Shown piece by piece: positions 40,961 to 52,368 of a DNA stretch of 64,000 nt. The translations under genes were made by a program, and so were the position numbers. Position 1 is the stretch's first letter. Each line of letters begins with the position of its first letter. Origin of the DNA: Chara braunii (taxonomy: Eukaryota; Streptophyta; Charophyceae; Charales; Characeae); NCBI GenBank assembly GCA_003427395.1, contig BFEA01000007.1, positions 4,037,044 through 4,101,043 of the forward strand, given 5' to 3'. The notes beneath the pieces were generated by a model, which was not told the DNA's origin, did not search any database, and saw only the letters and a program-made list of their open reading frames with translations.

Positions 40961-43018
40961 TGACACCGTCATTGACCATGGTCTAAAAAGGCCCAAATAC
41001 TTTCCTCCTTCTTAGTAGTAATGTAGTCACCATTCCTCAAAGGGGTAGGTGACAACACGCCACTATGGACCAGGAACATAGTTCCGGCGCGGGTCTCACT
41101 ACTACTTTAGAAGATGATTTTATAGCTCCTTCAAGCCATATTTAAGGGAAAGGATAACTTAGGATTGCAACTCCCTTAACAGCAGATTCTGCACATTGAC
41201 ATCCTCTTCAGAGAATCTCTCCTCCCAAGAGGACGGTCACTCCATTCATCTTCGACTCCTCGTCGAACGTGGATTCTGCGTAACATTTCTATTCTTTATA
41301 TGGAGAGCAATCCAGTCATATAGATTATAGTGAATAGACATAAACGGACAGTCATATGTGATTACCTCATAAGGATGGATCAAGACGCACAATCTTAAAA
41401 GCTCGGATGGGTAACTTAGGCGAGTAATCCTGAATAAAAATGCGTCCGGTAAATAGACTCATATGAATAGTATTAAATAGACTCGACTGACGCGGATGGA
41501 TAAATTTTCATAGATAACTCAACTGAATGGCCTTAAACGGAAGAACTTTAAGCGCTTAGATTCAAATGGATATGTTCAGGTCGATGGTGTCGAACTAGCT
41601 GAGTTCCAACAGATAGCCTTTTACCTGAATTTTGTCACCAAGTAAAGCATAAATGTGATGATTTAACATCATTGCCAAACTCCTTACTGCCTTACTGACC
41701 GTACTTAAGATCAAGAGTCTTAGGCTGTCCCTTTATAGACGAAACCAACCTCTAAATGTTTCTCAAAGATGGACTCAGCCCTATATCGACTTTTTCCTAA
41801 AACATGACTTTTATTAAGAACCCATAGCAAATGAAGGTCCTCAATGAAACTATTCACTTTCGGTCCTCCTTGTATCCCTGGATATGTTTCTGACTTATTA
41901 CTAAGTACTAAAATCACCATAGTCCATCTATCGGTACCTATGTCACGACCGGAGGAAAAAATACGCCTGCTCAGGATACAAATTCACAAAGTTTACCCTA
42001 CGCTTATTCAGATAGGTCATTCCTGATAAGGTGCCAATAACTTCTACCACCCTTTTTCTATCTTTCCAGATGGATGTCCCCTCCATTATGAGAACTGTTA
42101 TTGACAAAGGGAGAAGTACACAAGTCATCGAGATCTACTCCCCCGCGAGGGTGTTTTTGTCTGATGACCTAGACAAGTAAATCATATTCCCAGGAGATTG
42201 CGTTCGCTCGCATAGATCTACCAGATGTCGGCGCAATCTTAATCTCTTTCACTTCTCCTCTTCCTCCTCTTCTCCCTTTCGCTCATTTTTCCCTTGTCAA
42301 ATCAATAGGTTTTTCAACTGCCTTTCCTTGCCGACCGCCTCTTCCCCTTTCAGTTTTTGCCTTACGTGGCATGGCCGAAGGGATGAGACACCTACAGTAG
42401 TTTTGAACTTTCTAATGCTTTATGTATAAGGACGTGTATCTCTACAAAAGAATGAAGGCTTCAGAAGTATGCGAGATTGTCGTAGGGGCGGAAAAGCATT
42501 ACAAGCAGAGAAGAATACCGTAATAGAAACACCTTCCAGACAGACTTCATGAACCTTCTTGCTACCCTTACTGACTTGTTTTTAAAAGACTTCGCAATCT
42601 TTGATCGCTACTCTCTATATTACTTTTCTAACCTGATATGGGATTAACTATGACCTCGGGCAAGCCATAGAAGGACAGACTAATATTCATAAAGTACGGT
42701 AGGCTATATACTTTAAATTGTACTCGCCCCATCTCATGAAATCCACCCTAGATAAAAACTCACAATAGACTGACAATTAACCTTAGTAGTCCCTTTATCA
42801 TCTAAATAGAGGTTGTACACTACCCTATCTTTCGTTTGTCGTTTTGTTAGGGCTTCATTTAACCAGACCCAGGTCCGTTCACATAGGACCCCGGCAGGCA
42901 ACTGAAGGTCCTCGGCAACAGCGCCACCTGTCGTGTGCGGCGGTCCGACGCCCTGATGGAGAGCGCTGAACCTGACGGTCGTGTCACGCAGGACGTTTCG
43001 CCTGAAAAGAACCATTCA
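40961..43018. other. Unassigned; minus-strand RGG-type frame start
   Basis: No recognised domain. On the minus strand an ATG near 42,373 opens MPRKAKTERGRGGRQGKAVE, a basic Gly/Arg-rich start like many gag proteins, but a TGA follows after 29 codons. The minus-strand frame 42734-43015 carries no motif. Confidence 0.3.
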
Positions 43019-43217
43019 CCACTCCGCCCGTGCGCCCGTGCTATACCTCTCACGACGCCCTGCGATATGTCAGGACGTCGCGAGGTACAACTTACCTCTA
43101 CCCAAGGGGCTGTCACCACCCTTAGGTAGGCGTATCCCTGCTGACCTACCGGCCCACATGCGAAGGCTTTTACATGCCTTTGTAGAGGTAGGTCGGTCGA
43201 GGTCGTTTCGACGACGC
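43019..43217 (-). repeat. tRNA-like dispersed repeat S, copy 2
   Basis: High identity to the copy at 26.2-26.4 kb across its length, from GTGCTATACCTCTCACGAC to GTAGAGGTAGGTCGGTCGAG. The A box has decayed to TAGGTCAGCAGGGAT. Confidence 0.7.
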
Positions 43218-43458
43218 ACTCAATCACTTCCATTGTAACTTTTGCAGCGAAGTTCTCACTGTAGTTTTGCGCTAGATAACTTCTCACGCACCCACAGCGC
43301 ACACCTCTTTCTTTTTTCTTCCCTTGCAGCGTGCGGCAATTCTGTATGACCCGTGTATCCGTTCTCCTCTGTCTTCTCTAGTAGTCCGATCTTCTTGTTC
43401 TCAAACCTTCTTCTGATTTCCATCTTGCCACGCCGTACCTTCTGTCCTTCTTGCACCA

Positions 43459-43862
43459 TGCCTGCGGCACACAAAGGACAGGGAAGAGGAAGAGGTGGAA
43501 GAGTGGGGAAGACTCGTGAAGAGCCGCCACCTCGCGCAAGGTGTGAGTACAACACAAAGGAGGAAGGGAGGAGGTCCGAGGGTATGGCTATACAAAACCA
43601 TACTCGCGCTACTCACTTGCTAGTTGGCACGGAAGAACTCTATCGCCGACAAAGATGGAGTATTTTCAGAAAAAGTTTTAGGTGCGTTATGGCGCCCCAA
43701 GCCTCTCCTCTCCTTCGTACTCCCAAAAACCCCACTACTCCCACGCCAACCAGGGCCCAAGTGACTGTACCGTCACCTTCTATCCCATGTGCCGTTTCTC
43801 CCTCTTCTCATCTTAATAATTATAATCTTTTTTGCATCTTCCTTCTTCTTTCTTTACTTTAG
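43459..43862 (+). CDS. Unknown ORF with basic RG-rich start
   Basis: An ATG in CACCATGCC context begins a 134-residue frame. The first 30 residues are basic and Gly/Arg-rich (KGQGRGRGGRVGKTREE). A Glu/Arg stretch follows, then a Pro/Thr-rich part and a hydrophobic end. Such starts are seen in gag and in RNA-binding proteins. There is no zinc knuckle and no pol nearby on this strand. It could be a truncated gag exon or a chance frame. Confidence 0.25.
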
Positions 43863-45740
43863 ATTGAGTTCATGACTTTCTTCTATATTCTGTATAAGCA
43901 CGACTTTCTCTCGAATTTGTGAATCTTTTCCTTTCAAGTCTCCAGTTCATGTTACACTTTATAACGTCCCTGGCTTGAGAGTTTGAATATCTTAAAGTTG
44001 GGGATGCAAGTTCCTTGTGAACCAAACCGCTTGTTGACCACCAAATAAATTTAGGAAGGATTTCTTATCCGCTGCTGTCTTGACTTGCAGCTGAACTTTT
44101 TCAGCGAAGAAGTTACCTTGTTCCTTGTCTTGACAATGATGCCAGTGATATTGTCCAAATGATATTAACATTGAGGACACTTATTATATCTGCCATGTTG
44201 GGGATAGAGTATACCAAACCCATTTTTTTGCTCTCTGGCCTGAGTGAGACGTCTTCTCAGCCTCTCAAGCATCCGAAGGGGATACCGAACCCCGTTCTCT
44301 TTCTCTGGTTGGAAACTTTAGATAAATCTGTTTAATCCTGCAAAACAACAATTATCACAAACCACCAAACGTGATCCCAACATGCAAGTACCCTGACAAA
44401 CAATCATCATGCAATAACTAAATAAAGATAAATAAAATGAAAACCCACAATAAAATAATAAATAAAGTAACATAAACAGTTCCTCTCACCCAAGAGTTAT
44501 CGATTGCCTTGGTTTTGACCTACTGCTGGCCAGGGTAACGGACCTTCCGTCAGCCTGACGACCCTTGTTCGGCCCACCTCAGGCCGTGACTAATTAGACC
44601 ATTTGTCTTGACAAACCCTTTAACATGCCTCCAGGTCAGGACCGCCATACCCACTACTCGAGTAAAGTGACCCTTTCGCACACCTCACGCCAGGACACCC
44701 AGACTATAGTGGGTCTAGTCACCCTGTGACAGTAGACCTCCCGTTAGTCTAACTGTCTCGTACCCGGATTTGACCACTGCGGTCGGGGACCGACTCACCC
44801 ACCAATTTTTGGCCTAGGGGGCTGACTGCCCCGCCCGGATTTCTGAACATGGGACCCGGTCTAACCACGGTTCCATGCTTTGGCAAACCTCACTAGATTG
44901 CATCCTTTGACCGCGGTGGGGTTCCAACTGACCCCTATTGCAACCTACTGCGGTCAGGCTCTGGTCAGCCTCGACAATCAATGCGTCTTTAGGTTAAAGA
45001 AGAAAATCTCAGGCACGAACAGTCAAACAAACATCTCAAGCCCATAGTCGGACAACCCATGCCCCAGATAACAGAACACACATTTCTTATGAGATGTCCC
45101 TTCAGTCTTAAGAGGCACTGAACAGCAACAGGCGACAACCGACAATGCACTTCCTAGATACCTCACTTCAGTCTCGAGAAATGCAAAGTGCTGATAGAGA
45201 GGTTCCCTCCCTCATCTGAGAATACTCCCAAGAGACCTCCCGTCAGCCTCAAGGAAGTATAAAGATACTGGCCCTAGAGGTGTCTCTTCCCTCATCTGGG
45301 ACAGACGATAAACAACTTAGTCAAGAAACGCGAAGTCCCCATGTTGACAACTCTCTGGTCAAGCAAGGTTGAACTTCTTTATGCCCATCTTCTTGATAGT
45401 TCTCTTAGACAGACAACCCAGTCAGAAGACACAAAGTCCTTCTACTTACAACTCTCTGGTAAGATAAAGTTGAACTTTATGCCCTTCAAATTTTCTCTTC
45501 ATCATGAGATAAATACTGGTTATTCTTTGATTTGCCACAATCACGAATTCTTTGAACCTAACATCACTGCAACTACTCCTTACAGTTGTCCCCTACTCAG
45601 GGATCTGATGCTCGTGGATCGACTGCGGGCCAGTATTCATGGCACTTTGATCTCATCGCCTCTTTCACTTATAGAACTAATGAAATTAGTTCAAAAGCAG
45701 AAACTAGTACAAATCATTTGAAAAATATTTCTCATATCTC
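43863..45740. other. Unassigned, left flank of the gypsy element
   Basis: GGTC/GACC-rich sequence around 44,500-45,000 with recurring CTGCGGTC and GACCACTGCGGTC words suggests degraded repeats. The 3' LTR of the minus-strand element should lie here, but I could not match it to a 5' copy. Plus-strand frame 45341-45721 is motif-free. Confidence 0.3.
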
Positions 45741-46494
45741 TTATGTCAGAATTTGACAAGCTACAAATTGACATACTGGATTGACAATGCAAGAGTAGTC
45801 AGTGTCTGGTGAAGTTTTTGTCTCTGCAGTGTCTCTTTGTCTTACTGTATTTCTCCCAGTTTTCTGAAGCATCTCTCTTACCAGATGGTTGACCTTTTTT
45901 TTTCTTTTCTTTGTGATCATAGTAGGGACCAAGTAAGGGTCTCTGAAGATAAACTTACAAAATCTTGACCCTGACACCATATCATGAACTCTTGAACCAT
46001 CCATCTCTGGTATCTCATAGACTTTGCCCTCTGCTTCACCTGTAATTTTGTAGGGACCGAGCCATCTAGACTCCAATCGTTTATTTAGGTCACCGAGTCT
46101 CAAAAGAATTGTCAAAAAGGAGGACAACGTCACCAATCTTCAGTTTTTCTTTCCTTTCCATCTCTCTTGATCTGACAATCTGTTGGTTGTCATCCTTTCT
46201 ACAACATCCATTATTGTCTGGTCAACTTTCGATAGCTGTCTCATTCTGATATGGAGAAGTTATAAAATAGAGTATTCTATGTCACTCTCTTGACTTGACC
46301 ATGTTTTGATTATACTCTCAATAGACAGAGTCGCATACCGTCCATACCATAAAGTGAATGGAGCATGGCCTGTGGTTCTCTTGATAATAATGTTGTCAGC
46401 ATAGATTGCAACTCTCAATATTTTTTCCCAATTACTAAGGTTCCCTTCACACCATTTTGCCAATGAATATTTCAGAGTTCTCACAAGCGGTTAA
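45741..46494 (-). pseudogene. Integrase C-terminal part
   Basis: The minus-strand frame 46260-46484 has RTLKYSLAKWCEGNLSNWEK then HAPFTLWYGRYA, the post-catalytic integrase segment. Next comes a helical RQLSKVDQTIMDVVERM stretch, then LGDLNKRLESRWLGPYKI and GKVYEIPEMDGS in the frame 45741-46136, the GPY-like C-terminal domain. A frameshift separates KIGDVVLLFDNS from LGDLNKRL. The tail is Lys-rich. No chromodomain seen. Confidence 0.8.
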
Positions 46495-46880
46495 CGGGTA
46501 GCTGAAAATTCATGAATGAAAATTCTGAAGTGATAGTTTTGGGCAGCCTGAAAATCCCGAATGGTCCTGAAGTGGTGAAAGGTTCGAAGACCCTGAAAAC
46601 CATCTGTTTAGAAAGGATGCATCCTGAAGTTGTGAAGTGATAGTTTAAGGCAGTCTGGAAATCCTGAATGGTCCTGAAGTGGTAAAAAGTCCGAAGACCC
46701 TAAAAACCACCTGTTTAGGTAGGTTGCATCCTGAAGTGGTGAAGGGTGTCCTAAAGTGGTGAGACGTCCAAAGACCCTGAAAACCACCTGTTTAGGCAGG
46801 CTGCATCTTGAAGTGATGAAGAGTGTCTTGAAGTGGTGATCAAAAATACAACTGTTGTCAACCTTCTCTCAGCGTTGTGT
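46495..46880. mobile_element. Insertion 1 with TCCTGAAGTGGTGAA repeats
   Basis: A segment inside integrase begins AAGCGGTTAACGGGTAG and ends CTGTTGTCAACCTTCTCTCA. Internally, AATGGTCCTGAAGTGGT, GAAGACCCTGAAAACCA and TGTTTAGGCAGGCTGCATC repeat two to three times. It interrupts the integrase between PVERG and RTLKYSL. The flanks CAGAGTTCT and CAGCGTTGT may be a diverged 9-bp target duplication. A second copy lies in the same retroelement near 50.1-50.6 kb. Confidence 0.75.
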
Positions 46881-47500
46881 AACCTCTCTCGACTGGTGCA
46901 TTTGTTTGAGGATGATAAGTAGTCACATGCCGAACTCTGACACCCAGTCTGAGAGTGGTCCTTCTTACAATCTCATTTCTGAGTTCAAAACCTCTGTCTT
47001 AGACAAACTCTTCGATAAAGGGATACCTGAGATATTCCTCCATCCAGTCAACCACTTGTTCGACTGTCTTCCTTTTCAGAGTCTTTGCCTCGACATATCC
47101 AAAGACATTATCTCTCATATTCAATATGTATCTCATACCACGTTTGTCTAGGGGCATGGTAATGAGGTCCAAATGAACTTGGCTGCCTGACTCTACCAAG
47201 ATAGTAAGAAATAAATGTTCAATCATCCTCGTTGTAGACCTCTTCTGACATAACACACATGACTTACAAAATCTGTGAATCATGTCCCTTATGCCAGATC
47301 AGAAATATAGTTTAACTGTCTTGAGGTAGGTTGCTTCAACAACCCTATGACCACCAATAACTTCTTCATGTAGAGCAACAATTATTTCTAGCTGTTTTTT
47401 TTTTCCCCGCAAACAACTCTCAGTGGAGGTAAACCTCCTTTGCCATCCATGAAGAGGTGACCTCTCTTTAGTCTGAACTTCTTTCTTGCATTTTTGCAAT
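46860..47500 (-). pseudogene. Integrase zinc-binding and catalytic core
   Basis: The minus strand reads ALHEEVIGGHRVVEATYL then IHRFCKSCVLCQKRS, the His-His-Cys-Cys zinc domain. The core follows: HLDLITMPLDKRG (first catalytic Asp), DRGFELRNEIVRR (second Asp) and HPQTNAPVERG (Glu), with spacing typical of DD35E. In-frame stops occur at KLYF*SGIRD and FIEEFV*DRGFE. All three catalytic residues remain readable, so the damage is recent relative to the divergence. Confidence 0.88.
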
Positions 47501-48587
47501 AATATTCCTTTAGCCGTCCTCTCTCCATCTTCTTTCCTATTTTTTGGTAACTCCCATCATATTCTTCAAATATGAATGATATCTTTTCCTCTTTCTTTTC
47601 AGCTTTTTCCTCATCCTTTGACCCATAACTTTCTTCTGTCTCATGGACATCTATAACTGCTGCACTGACTTTAGCATACCAATCGTTTCGTTTTTCCTCT
47701 TCTTCTTTTTCAAGAATTAATTCATAGACGTAAGCATCAGGGATTTCTCCCCAGTTGTCTCTCTCTTCAGGCCATAAGCTCCGTTTATAGGAACTTGGAG
47801 TCTTATAATCTTCATCATCGTCTTTATTGAGGAAGTTATCAACATAGGCAGATTCTTCTATTGTCTCATTCATATCTTCATTTTCATCCTTCCTCCATTC
47901 AATTCAGTTTAGGCCATCTGCCCGATTCTTTTTAGTGAGAATATTTTACAGTTTAAAATTAAAAGTTCAAATGAAAGCAATTTATCTGCTTACTGTTGGA
48001 TTTACTTGTTGATGTTTTTTAATAGCACCAATCACAGCGGATGCATAAGTCATCATGAAGAATTTTCTTTCAAGTACATAGTGTTTGAAGCATCTGAGAC
48101 ATTAGATGATTGTCAGTAGTTCTTTCATGAACTGGGTGTAACCTCCTTTTGTTGAGTTAAGAGTTCTACTCTAAAACCTCAGAGGTCTCTCTTTCCCATT
48201 CCCGTCCTTTTGAATGAGTACACCACCGAGAGCTACTGGTCCTCCATCTGCCTTAATGATGAAGGGACTTCCCTATTCATCATCGTAGAAAGACACTCTC
48301 AGTACTACACCCCCATCTTTTAATTTTTCTTGTAAGGTTTCCACAACAATCTGCCTTTTCTCAGTCCATGATAAATCTGCCCCTTGTCTTATCATCTCTC
48401 TTAGAGGCTCTGCAAGGGTAGCAAAGTAAGGAATAAAAATCATTCAGAATCCACAGACACCCAAAAAACTCCTGATGTCTGTCACTCGTTTGAGGGGCAG
48501 AGACCAGTTCAAAATCTTGTTTATTCTCTTGGGTTCAGGACTCCTACCTTTGGAGAAACATTTAAAACCTAAGATGATTACCTATGC
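47388..48587 (-). pseudogene. RT connection and RNase H, plus acidic linker
   Basis: The minus strand reads RINKILNWSLPLKRVTDIRS then FLGVCGF, and IFIPYFATLAEPLREMI, the RT-RNase H connection. Next is FIIKADGGPVALGGVLIQKD (RNase H start with its Asp), SRTLNSTKGGYTQFMKELLT, and a ADGLN motif. Stops replace Trp in several places (GF*MIF, SR*IAFI). An open acidic linker of about 160 codons (47388-47873, rich in EEEEK and EKAEKKEEK) separates it from integrase. Confidence 0.82.
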
Positions 48588-49508
48588 TTAAAAGAAAAGG
48601 AACTTTGACCCACTAACAATCAGATTGTATTTCTGAAGTCTCTCTGGGACCAACTTTACTCCTTCGGTATGCTCCCAGATAAGCCTTTTGACTCTATCAA
48701 CGACCAAAACCTCATCTCTTACTATGGGTCCTTTCACGGCATTATCGTCAATACAGGGGCTGATTATTTCAGGATAAATATTCTGCATGACTTGGATCAT
48801 GTCCCTTTGAACTATTGCCACACTATCGGTCCAACCTTGAGGCACCATGCACATCTGAATGAACCCTTTTCGCATGTGCATGACAGTCATCGGTCGACTA
48901 GTGGGATCAATGAAAAACTGATCATAGCCAGAATATAAATCGATTAAGGAATAAATGCATCGACCAACAAAAAAATCAAAAAATAGATCAGTATTAGAGA
49001 GACTACCTGCATGACGTACCGTCACCGAATTGAGTTTCTGAAGATTCTATATCCCTCCCAGTCCACCTCCTGGTTTCCAAAAACAAAATCAGTGGTTAGC
49101 ATACGGTCCATCAGCAGGTTCAAGAACATTGAAGACAATCTGCTTATCTAGATACTTTACTACCTCTGCCTCCTCCTTCACGGTATACTTGGTTGGTCTG
49201 TCGTTCCATGAGATGTGATAAACTGTCCAAATTTTTGTCATCTTAATCATATTCACATCCAACCGCCCTCTCTCTTTATCATTAAAGGAGAATGCACCAG
49301 AGAACTTTTGACACACTTTGAAGATATATTCTTTCTCTTTAGGCAAAATAAATTGATATGACCATATCTTCATTATGTCAAATTTTTCCCTTGTGACTCT
49401 TTTCCCCAATTTTGCAAACTCCCTTAATGCTTTCATGATTCTCTTTTCCCTCGTCAATACCTCATCATAATTTTTTTTTATCAAGATTCTCACCGGGTTC
49501 TTTTTCAC
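48588..49508 (-). pseudogene. Reverse transcriptase
   Basis: The minus-strand frame 49089-49508 contains TVYHISWNDRPTKYTVKEEA and KYLDKQIVFNVLEPADGPYA, the start of RT. The frame 48588-49025 contains GRCIYSLIDLYSGYDQF (motif A, catalytic Asp), QGWTDSVAIVQRDM (motif B) and PCIDDNAVKG (motif C, YxDD-type with the leading Tyr changed). A stop and short frameshift separate the two frames near 49,050. The LYSGYDQF form of motif A marks a particular gypsy lineage. Confidence 0.88.
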
Positions 49509-50101
49509 CCCCTTGGGCTTATACTTTCTTTTTGACCCAGTGACTATTTTTCTAAAAAGAGATGAGTTGAAGCAAACTTTAATTTCATTTTCTCGCCCTT
49601 AGCAGTCTCAATAGCATTCGTAAAGGGTTCAATTTGTCCATTCTCATCTTTGATCTTGCCAAGAACTTTCATCATCTTTGAAATCTTATTAATATCAACT
49701 TAGACTTCCTCCTGGACATCTTGGGTGTCTTTTCTTTTTATCTTCCTTATCTTTTTAACAGATTCATCCCTTCTGATTGAGTTAGTTGATACCTTATGCG
49801 TATAATGATCGGAAGTGCAGACCATAGAGGCCTGTTCCTATGCAGTCTCCGAATCTTGCAAGCCAATCCAAGACGACCCTTCATGACTAAAGAACTGAAC
49901 AACTTTGATCACGTGCGAGGACATAGTGTCCATAATATATTCATGGTATAGGTTTGGCACCACGAATCCTAATAGTTCGACTGACATCATTCCAACCTTG
50001 ATAGGCAAGTTGTCAATGGACCCTGCCACGAAGAGCTCTCCCGCAATATTACTTAGTATTCGCTTTGAGGACCTATCAATGGTCAGGTCGCAGACTTCCA
50101 T
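49509..50101 (-). pseudogene. Protease region
   Basis: The minus-strand frame 49838-50101 has LTIDRSSKRILSNIAGELFV and LPIKVGMMSVELLGFVV. Position, between gag and RT, and the strand-loop pattern fit a retroviral-type aspartic protease, but I do not see an intact D[ST]G active site. The stretch down to RT is Lys-rich linker with stops. Called by context. Confidence 0.5.
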
Positions 50102-50109
50102 AGTCCTAT

Positions 50110-50615
50110 CACAAGCGGTTATCGGGTAGGTGAAAATTCAGGAATGAAAATTCTGAAGTGAGAGTTTTGGGCAGTCTGAAAATCTTGAATGGTCCTGAAG
50201 TGGTGAAAGGTCCGAAGACCCTGAAAACCACCTGTTTAGGCAGACTGCATCCTAAAGTGGTGAAGGGTGTCCTGAAGTGGTCAAGTGATAGTTTTGGGCA
50301 ATGTGAAAATCTTGAATGGTCCTGAAGTGGTGAAAGCTCCGAAGACCATGAAAACCACCCTTCACCACTTGAGGATGCAGCCTGCCTAAACAGGTGGTAT
50401 TCAGGGTCTTCGGAGTTTTCACCACTTCAGAAACATTCAGGATTTTCAAACTTGAATGGTCCTGAAGTGGTGAAAGGTCCGAAGACCCTGAAAACCACCT
50501 TTCTAGGCAGGCTGCATCCTGAACCTTTTTAGGCAGGCTGCATCCCGAAGTGGTGAAGGGTGTCCTGAAGTGGTGATGAAAAATACGACTGTTATTAACC
50601 TTCTCTCAATCCTAT
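50110..50615. mobile_element. Insertion 2, same family, with internal inversion
   Basis: Begins AAGCGGTTATCGGGTAG and ends CTGTTATTAACCTTCTCTCA, matching insertion 1 at both ends. Inside are repeated AATGGTCCTGAAGTGGTGAA and GGCAGGCTGCATCC units. Around 50,355-50,450 part of the sequence is inverted (CTTCACCACTTGAGGATGCA, AACAGGTGGT). The flanks AGTCCTAT and AATCCTAT suggest an 8-9 bp target duplication. It encodes nothing recognisable. Confidence 0.75.
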
Positions 50616-50793
50616 GAGAGATGAGTATTATTTCTGCCCAGAGTTCACTAAGGCTCGGATTTTCACCTGATTAATATAGATAGTTAAATACCCACAACCC
50701 ATGGTCGCGAATCTCATCTCACATCCGGGCAAGGTCCTGTTGACGTGACTGGGGAAGACTGATCCCAGGTAATTAACTTTCATCATTTTCTTC

Positions 50794-52368
50794 TCAAGTA
50801 GTTTCTTGAGTTCCTACGTCACTAATTACAAAGTCATCCTCTAACTCGCTACTGAGAATAAATTTTCTCTTTTTCCCTTGCTCACTCTTTTTAGATAAAG
50901 GATATGGTTCTTGATCATCAAGAATTTTATTTAGAGTCTCTTCGACATTTCTTCTCTTTTTTTCCTCTATCATTTGAGGTGTCAAACGTGCTTGAAGATT
51001 TCTCACTTCTCCAATCACCACACTGGGTTCCATGACGAGTTCTTGTAGTAAATCACCCTCAAAAGACATCATTTTGGCCGAACAAGACGCCTCGCTAGAA
51101 CAAAATACCACTAACTACGAAAAAATTCGAGAAGTATAACTCTCCCCTAACGATAACCCACTTGAAAAAACCTCATCCGACATGTCTTTTGCTGAAGTTA
51201 GGAACCGTAGAGACAATTCAATCAATGAAAGAGGGTCATGAGTTTTTTGGCACAAGTTCTTCAGGCAATTCACCAATGAGGAAGTGAACACTCACATTCA
51301 CCTTTCTCTTCTTCTTTTTCTTCATTTTCTCTACATGTTTAAGGGCAAGAAGTCTCATACCTGTAGGATGTCCGAGATTCAATTTGTTTCATGAACTATC
51401 ATAGACATGGTCCATTGCATCATTCTAAGCCACCCCACTTTTCACATCCTCTTCCAGAGGTTTATAGTAGGTGGTAGTATAACCTTCTTTACCACAGTAA
51501 TAACAAACAAAGTTCTTTCTTGGACGCTCGTCATACTTCCTTCTCTCTCTGTTATTTTTTTCACAATTTCTTTCATTCTTTGTTGATCTGGAGAAATCCC
51601 CTCTCTTCCATAACAACCGTCATTGTCATCATCTTCTTCATCTTCATTTTTTGCCTTCTTCTTCCATTTTTCATCCACAACATGATTAGCAGGCATATTT
51701 TATTGACCATAACTCGTTGAATAATATTCTCAGCATTCAAAATTTTCCCTCTATTCATACAATTTTCAGTCTTCCAGTTTTTTGTCAATGTACTGATCTG
51801 ATCCAGCAAACACTTCTTGTGTGAGACCGTAGACAGAGTTCTGACTATTGCAACCATTTCGTCCCATCAGAGAGGGTAGTGTCGAGCTTGATTGAGAACA
51901 ACCTGTCTCTCATTATCTGTAAAATTAGTCAGAAAAATATAACATCTATAAGCCTCATCCAAATATGGGATTCTGCTGGCTGTTCGGATGAAAGTTTGAA
52001 GGAAGACATTGAAGGTCATAGTTAACTCTTCTGATGTTGAGAAAAATCCTTGGTACTGGTTGAAACAAAGTCTTTCTCAAATTCTTTTTTCATTCTCTCT
52101 TTGACTTCTTCCCATGTTGTAGGCTCTTCCATCAACTATCGGACTGCCAACCTTGAGTCAGTATCACAATAAGATAGAAGATGCATGATTCGCTGTTTGT
52201 CTGTCCAACCATAGCTGAGCCGAAATAATTCATATTCATCCAATAAATTATTTACCTGAGGCTCTCTAAAGCATGAAACCTTCTCATCCAGCCTCTTCGC
52301 TCTTACAATATCAACTCTTTCAACTAGCTCTCGTATAACACCGATCAGAGTCTCTTCATGAGTGCCTG
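50794..52368 (-). pseudogene. gag
   Basis: The minus strand reads VSCFREPQVNNLLDEYELFR then YGWTDKQRIMHLLSYC, a typical gag matrix/capsid-like start, followed across a stop by EEPTTWEEVKERMKKEFEKD and KLSSEQPAE. Further on is CYYCGKEGYTTTYYKP: a CCHC zinc knuckle in which the His and last Cys have both become Tyr. Each is explained by a single transition. Lys/Glu-rich tails continue to 50,794. The N-terminus is lost at the GC-rich insertion and gap. Confidence 0.8.

Larger units (their letters stand above)
45741..52368 (-). mobile_element. Decayed Ty3/gypsy-type LTR retrotransposon
   Basis: Read on the minus strand the order is gag, protease region, reverse transcriptase, RNase H, then an integrase with HHCC, catalytic core and C-terminal domain. 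This is the Ty3/gypsy order (integrase after RNase H). Every domain is interrupted by stops or frameshifts. Two copies of one insertion split it (46.5-46.9 and 50.1-50.6 kb), and a GC-rich segment with a gap cuts into gag. No LTR pair, primer-binding site or polypurine tract could be placed. Confidence 0.88.
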
